A stretch of 16,759 nt of DNA, taken from assembly GCA_944381255.1 (NCBI GenBank), contig CALWKL010000050.1, positions 1 through 16,759 of the forward strand. Direction: 5' to 3'. Position 1 is the first letter of the stretch, and the number at the start of each line of letters is the position of its first letter. The position numbers were made by a program, and so were the translations under genes. Under the pieces are notes generated by a model. The model was not told where the DNA came from. It saw only the letters and a list, made by a program, of their open reading frames with translations, and ran no database searches. This DNA comes from an uncultured Clostridia bacterium. Its GTDB lineage: Bacteria > Bacillota > Clostridia > Christensenellales > UBA1242. This document shows positions 12,590 through 16,759 of the stretch, piece by piece.

Positions 12590-12625
12590 AATAGCGGTAA
12601 CTTATTTAATGTTATCGCTATTTTG
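12590..12625 (+). terminator. terminator of the thyX-like gene
   Basis: AATAGCGGTAAC (12590-12601) pairs with GTTATCGCTATT (12611-12622), one G-T wobble, over a nine-base loop, followed by TT. It lies about 85 bases past the stop. The T-tract is short, so termination may be partial. Confidence 0.6.
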
Positions 12626-12637
12626 GTAAATTCTAAC

Positions 12638-12667
12638 TTGTACTTTATTAAAAACAAAAAATAAGTA
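12638..12667 (+). promoter_or_regulatory. possible promoter of the large repeat-protein gene
   Basis: TTGTAC (12638-12643) and TAAGTA (12662-12667) are 18 bases apart. Both boxes are weak matches; this is the best candidate in the short gap after the terminator. Confidence 0.3.
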
Positions 12668-12692
12668 TAGAAAATAAAAATTGGAGAAAAAA

Positions 12693-15600
12693 TTGTCTAA
12701 ACAAAATAAAGTAAAGGGTACAAACCAGCATTTTTCTAACATTCATAGATATACTTTGCTGATTCTCATACTATGTGGGCTGATTGTTGCATTTGCTTGG
12801 GGAATTATAGCTTTTTTAGATGCTAAGAATGGTGAATTTGATGCTGCAAGTAGTCGTACGGTAACTTATAGTGCTAATGGTGGTACAGTGCAAGGGGGTA
12901 CTTCGCAGACAGTTACAGAAGGAAGTTCTTTTGTGTTGCCAAGTGTAAGTAAGACTGGTTATCATGGGGCAACGTGGCAAGATTCTACTGCATCTACTAA
13001 TCCTCTAAAACCTAGTGGTACTGTTGGCTCTAGTGGTACAGTGGGATATTCATCTAGTAGAGTAGGTTCACCATCTGGTACTGCAATCAGCAGTTCGAGT
13101 AATTTGAGGTCAATGACTAAAGATGGGACTTATTACTTAACTACAGATATTGATTGTGGTACTTGGTCTCCGCTGTTCACTTCTTCGTCCAATGCTTTTA
13201 CTGGTACTCTAGATGGACAAGGGCACACTATTACTTTAGGAATTTCAGGCTCATACCAGTATTGTGGTTTTTTTGGATATATAAATGGTGCTACTATAAA
13301 GAATGTAAGATTTGTGTATACCACTTACAAAAATACTTATTCAAGTAATAAGAGTAGGTATAATGGTGGAATAGCGGGTTATTCTGCAACTACTATATCT
13401 ACTATAACAAATTGCTATGTGTCTGCATACATGAATATATCTGTATCATCAAGTTATTCAACATATGTTGGGGGACTTGTGGGGTATAGTTCAATAGGTT
13501 TGAATGTATCTTATTCCACATTTGATGGTAGTATAGAACAGTCAGATTATGGTTTTTCTGTGTATATGGGTGGTTTAGTAGGTTATGCTTCAACTGGTAC
13601 ACAAACTATAAGCTACTGTTTAAATCAAGGTAGCCTTACAGGTCGTGCCTCAGGATATTCTGGCACCCCAAATTGTACTTTAGGAGGGATAATAGGTTAT
13701 TGTAATGAAGCATTAAATATTAGTAATACTAAAAACGAAGGAATAATTTCGGGTTATTCTAATAATGTTTCATATCAGGGCGGTATAGTGGGATATTGTA
13801 ACAACAAAACTTCTATAACAAACTGCAATAATATATCAAGTATTTCTAATTCGGGCGGAAGTACTGTTAGAATTGGTGGCGTTTTGGGGTATATGAGTAA
13901 CACCTCATATGCTCTTACACTAACTGCTTGTTATAACTCGGGGAACATAACTACAACTAATGAATGTCATTATATTAGTGGTATGGTAGCATATGCAAGT
14001 GCTAGTAGTATTAAATTTTCTAACTGTTATAATTCAGGTAATGTAACCAGTTTGGTTGTTCGTTCCGATGAAAATTATTATTGTGCGGGTTTATTGTCTT
14101 ATGGTAATGGTACTACTACATTAACGAATTGTTATAATACTGGCATGATAACTCGAAACAAAGATGAAGATTCTTATGGAACTTACTATGTAGCAGGGCT
14201 TGTCTCATATGCAAATTCGTCGATAACGATTTCTAAAAGTTATAACGAAGGAGAAGTTTCTTTTAATGGTACTCCAAATTCTTCTTCTAATTCGCTTAAT
14301 CCGTATGTTGCTGGATTGTTGGCATCGGGTGTTAATTCTATTAGTGTTACTGATTGTTATCATGCTGGCGCTATTACAGCGCTAGCAGAATCTAGTAGTA
14401 CCTCTTACACGTCTGCTTCTCGTGCTGGTGGTATAGTAGCTTGTGCTAATAAGTCTGTAACACTTACTCGTTGTTACAATGAAGGTAATATAAAAAGTTC
14501 GGGAATAAACACTTGCTATGCTGGGGGATTATTTGCTTATCAGGCATCTTCAACTAGTACTTTATCAGTAACTACGAAAAATAGCTTTAATACAGGCAAT
14601 GTTAATGCCATCAGTTCTAATAGTAGTTGCTATGCTGGTGGCATAGTGGGGTATGGGTATAATAGTAGAGAGTATCTTACTAATTGCTATAATTATGGTA
14701 CCATCTCAAGTTCAGGTACCTCCGGTACATCTTATTCTGCTGGATTGGTGGCTCAAACTTCAAGCAGTACTTATAAAATGACTAATTGCTTTAACGCAAA
14801 GAATATAACTTCTTCTGGGAATGCATATCATTTAGGTTATGGCTCTCCATCTCAGTTGTCTTGTTATTATCTTACTAGTGCAGCTGGTACTGTGCAAGGT
14901 TCTCCAGTAAGTAGTTTGTCTCAAATTTCTCAAAATTTTTATGATTATATGAGTTCTACAGATAATATTTATTGGTCATATGTGTCAAAAAATGCTAATA
15001 CTCCAGTGCTGTGGTACAAGGCAGATTTGTCTGGAAACATAGGGGAAACAAGGATTTTACCTTATGGACAAAATCGAAACTTTACTGCAGTTTATACGGC
15101 AAACACTTATACTGTAAATTATAATGGCAGTGGTGCTACTGGTGGTAGTACAGCAAGTAGTTCCCACACATATAATCAATCAAAGGCTTTGACTGCAAAT
15201 GGATTTTCTAAAAACGGATTTACTTTTGCTGGTTGGAGCGATGTTCAGGGAGCTACATCGGTAAAATATAACGATAGGCAATCTGTATCAAATTTGACTT
15301 CAACTAATAATGGTGTGGTCAATTTGTATGCTGTTTGGAAATCTACTATATTCTTAGATAAGCAGGACAACACTTCGAGTAGAGTGAGTGTTACAGTAAT
15401 AGAAAATGCCAATATGACTTATACATCTGCTCCAACAATGTTGGGGTGGAGCTTCAAAGGGTACTATACCGAACCTTGTGGTGAAGGAACGCAGTATTAT
15501 AATAGTGCTATGCAAAGTACTCATATAAATGATTTGCCAAATAATACCGTGCTTTATGCCTGCTGGGAATCTGAAATAAATCTAGATTTACAAGGTGGTA

Positions 15601-16759
15601 ACGGTATAACTAGTGTAACAGCTATTTACAATGCTCCTATGCCGGAAATCGCAATACCTACACGCCTAGGATATACTTTTGGAGGATATTTTAGTAGCGA
15701 AAATGGTGGGGGTACAAGATACTATACTGCTAGTATGGCTAGTGACCATGTGAACGATTTGTCAAATGGTAGTAGTCTGTATGCATATTGGCTAGTTAGC
15801 ACTTATGTATTGTATTACAATGCAAGTGGAGGAACGGTAAGCCCTTCATCTATAAATATCGCTTTTGGAAGTAATGTTGTAGTGCCTACACCTACACGCT
15901 CTGGGTATACTTTCTTTGGGTGGTTCATTGACGGTGAGCGATACAGTGGTGGAACATGGACTTATACAGAGAGCAAGACTGCAATTGCAAAATGGGGATA
16001 CACGCTCACATATGATGCCAACGGTGGTTTAGTCGATGTAGGTAGCAAAATGGTTACCGATGGTGATGTAATTGTAAACCCTATACCTACTCGTGAAGGG
16101 TGTACCTTTGCAGGCTGGAAGATTGGTTCTAATATATATTCTGGTGGACTGTGGAATTTTAATTCCAATCAAACCGCAGTAGCTCAATGGTCTGTAAACT
16201 TAATCGCAAGGTGTGCAGATGACCAGCAAGGTTATATCGTGGGAAATGCTGATGGAGTATATTCTGTAGGTACGAGTATTACCTTGACTGCGACCCCAGA
16301 GTCAGGGTACGCATTTGATTGTTGGGTTGTGAATAATCGTAAGATAAAGACAGCTACATATTCTAGTGCGCTAAACTCTCATACGACAGCGGTAGCGTAC
16401 TTTACCAAGACTCAACCTACAGCGAATGTGTATGCGAGTGGGGGAAGTATTGCAAATACTTATCTAAACTTTGAACCAGAGACTTATTCAGCTACTCTAA
16501 AGATTACTCCAGAGGCTGGCAAGTATATCAAAACATTGTCTTTTGATAATGTGGCATTCTACACAATAGATTCTTGGGCTAGCACATTGTATGCTGATAG
16601 TGCTTTTGCACAGAATGTATCATATAGAGCAAATGAAGGAAATAATAATTTGTGGCTTACATTCAATTATTATGACACTACAAAATCTGTAAATGTGTAT
16701 GTTACCCTGACAACAGAGAAGTATACCGACTTAAATATGCCACCAACGACAAGTGGTAC
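12693..16759 (+). CDS. large anchored GLUG/InlB-repeat surface protein (3' end outside window)
   Basis: The frame is open from TTG 12693 to the window edge without a stop: 1355 residues seen. GGAG at 12683-12686 lies six bases before the TTG, and an in-frame TAA at 12675 limits alternatives. Residues 1-20 are basic; 21-42 are a hydrophobic anchor or signal segment. Residues 56-100 hold a partial B-repeat. Residues 138-210 are the entry to a beta-solenoid (FTGTLDGQGHTI at 170-181), and 223-709 hold about 14 GLUG repeats. Residues 806-1166 hold five InlB-type B-repeats ending in -VW, -CW, -YW, -KW and -QW. A divergent repeat (1167-1239) and a domain shared with the protein at the left edge (1240 on) follow. 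Likely an adhesin-type cell-surface protein; ligand unknown. The matching C-terminus of the paralog predicts a stop soon past the edge. Confidence 0.88.
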   Translation, partial: MSKQNKVKGTNQHFSNIHRYTLLILILCGLIVAFAWGIIAFLDAKNGEFDAASSRTVTYSANGGTVQGGTSQTVTEGSSFVLPSVSKTGYHGATWQDSTASTNPLKPSGTVGSSGTVGYSSSRVGSPSGTAISSSSNLRSMTKDGTYYLTTDIDCGTWSPLFTSSSNAFTGTLDGQGHTITLGISGSYQYCGFFGYINGATIKNVRFVYTTYKNTYSSNKSRYNGGIAGYSATTISTITNCYVSAYMNISVSSSYSTYVGGLVGYSSIGLNVSYSTFDGSIEQSDYGFSVYMGGLVGYASTGTQTISYCLNQGSLTGRASGYSGTPNCTLGGIIGYCNEALNISNTKNEGIISGYSNNVSYQGGIVGYCNNKTSITNCNNISSISNSGGSTVRIGGVLGYMSNTSYALTLTACYNSGNITTTNECHYISGMVAYASASSIKFSNCYNSGNVTSLVVRSDENYYCAGLLSYGNGTTTLTNCYNTGMITRNKDEDSYGTYYVAGLVSYANSSITISKSYNEGEVSFNGTPNSSSNSLNPYVAGLLASGVNSISVTDCYHAGAITALAESSSTSYTSASRAGGIVACANKSVTLTRCYNEGNIKSSGINTCYAGGLFAYQASSTSTLSVTTKNSFNTGNVNAISSNSSCYAGGIVGYGYNSREYLTNCYNYGTISSSGTSGTSYSAGLVAQTSSSTYKMTNCFNAKNITSSGNAYHLGYGSPSQLSCYYLTSAAGTVQGSPVSSLSQISQNFYDYMSSTDNIYWSYVSKNANTPVLWYKADLSGNIGETRILPYGQNRNFTAVYTANTYTVNYNGSGATGGSTASSSHTYNQSKALTANGFSKNGFTFAGWSDVQGATSVKYNDRQSVSNLTSTNNGVVNLYAVWKSTIFLDKQDNTSSRVSVTVIENANMTYTSAPTMLGWSFKGYYTEPCGEGTQYYNSAMQSTHINDLPNNTVLYACWESEINLDLQGGNGITSVTAIYNAPMPEIAIPTRLGYTFGGYFSSENGGGTRYYTASMASDHVNDLSNGSSLYAYWLVSTYVLYYNASGGTVSPSSINIAFGSNVVVPTPTRSGYTFFGWFIDGERYSGGTWTYTESKTAIAKWGYTLTYDANGGLVDVGSKMVTDGDVIVNPIPTREGCTFAGWKIGSNIYSGGLWNFNSNQTAVAQWSVNLIARCADDQQGYIVGNADGVYSVGTSITLTATPESGYAFDCWVVNNRKIKTATYSSALNSHTTAVAYFTKTQPTANVYASGGSIANTYLNFEPETYSATLKITPEAGKYIKTLSFDNVAFYTIDSWASTLYADSAFAQNVSYRANEGNNNLWLTFNYYDTTKSVNVYVTLTTEKYTDLNMPPTTSG
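13359..14820 (+). repeat. array of about 14 GLUG repeats within the surface protein
   Basis: Each unit of roughly 35 residues (about 105 bases) has a G-G/A-hydrophobic-hydrophobic-x-Y/S strand, a spacer, then T-x-C-Y-N-x-G-x-I or a variant. Units begin near 13362 (GGIAGY), 13471, 13564, 13683, 13775, 13875, 13980, 14086, 14203, 14309, 14430, 14521, 14638 and 14740. Copies differ strongly at the DNA level, so they are old duplications kept for protein structure, not a recent expansion. Confidence 0.85.
15108..16190 (+). repeat. five InlB-type B-repeats within the surface protein
   Basis: Tandem modules of 60-78 residues, each with an N-terminal strand (YTVNYNGSG, YVLYYNASGG, YTLTYDANGG), a GYTF/GFTF-x-GW/GY core and a Trp-ended last strand. 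They correspond to the Listeria-Bacteroides (Flg_new) repeat family. Copies two and three are the most alike to each other (both have a G-x-G-T/-Q/RYY segment and -NDL- before the final strand). Confidence 0.85.

Noticed and set aside
13350..14870. Regular repeats about 105 bases apart, suggesting a CRISPR or satellite array
   Set aside because: The copies are divergent in DNA, lie in one uninterrupted reading frame and match GLUG protein repeats.
15962..16168. Short frames within the surface-protein gene (13133-13324, 13154-13348, 13402-13602, 15962-16168)
   Set aside because: All lie inside the long repeat-protein frame and have no supporting signals.
1..16759. Mycoplasma-type genetic code, given the low GC
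   Set aside because: TGA is used as a stop at 931-933 and 7517-7519, and Trp is coded by TGG throughout.

Overview
The window reads as chromosomal DNA of a low-GC Bacillota (Firmicutes), probably an uncultured gut-type Clostridia or Bacilli lineage. Shine-Dalgarno sites are strong (AAGGAGG type), promoters match the housekeeping sigma-A consensus, and both tRNA genes encode their CCA end. An L10 leader, tandem DUF1540 domains, a DegV protein and surface proteins built from GLUG and InlB-type B-repeats point the same way. TGA is used as a stop (for example at 931-933 and 7517-7519), so a Mycoplasma code is excluded. The placement is inference; there is no rRNA here to test it.

Layout. 1-933: C-terminal end of a secreted repeat protein, cut by the window edge. 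934-2329: promoter, L10 leader with attenuator, rplJ-rplL, terminator. 2485-4492 (minus): a half-size ABC exporter with its own promoter and terminator. 4572-6249 (minus): two proteins of unknown function, 326 and 94 residues, each with its own promoter. 6265-8141 (plus): a DUF362/ferredoxin protein and greA. 8261-8720 (plus): a stand-alone Smr-like protein that appears leaderless. 8738-9234 (minus): rplI. 9358-9750 (plus): a double DUF1540 protein. 9766-10647 (minus): a DegV-family protein. 10849-11152 (minus): tRNA-Ala(TGC) then tRNA-Ile(GAT). 11232-12625 (plus): a double-length ThyX-like protein. 12693-16759 (plus): an open-ended protein of at least 1355 residues with a membrane anchor, about 14 GLUG repeats and five InlB-type repeats, running off the right edge.

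How it works together. Apart from rplJ-rplL, almost every gene is its own transcription unit. Promoters of the TTGACA-17-TATAAT kind were found for most of them, and strong hairpins sit between convergent genes. Housekeeping genes (ribosomal proteins, GreA, tRNAs, ThyX-like) are interleaved with genes of unknown role, and classical clusters (rplKAJL-rpoBC, rpsF-ssb-rpsR-rplI) are broken up. Five longer reading frames were trimmed or extended by ribosome-binding-site and promoter logic: rplI, degV and thyX start later than their longest frame, the 12693 gene starts at TTG, and the gene at the left edge is incomplete.

The most notable points are: (1) the two repeat proteins at the window ends are paralogs sharing a C-terminal domain beyond the known repeats; (2) the ThyX-like protein looks like a tandem fusion whose two halves keep different parts of the active-site signature; (3) the smr transcript seems to start at its ATG; (4) the tRNA pair is in the reverse of the usual rRNA-spacer order. 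I did not find a clearly new multi-gene system. The best unknowns are the 326-residue protein and the shared surface-protein domain.
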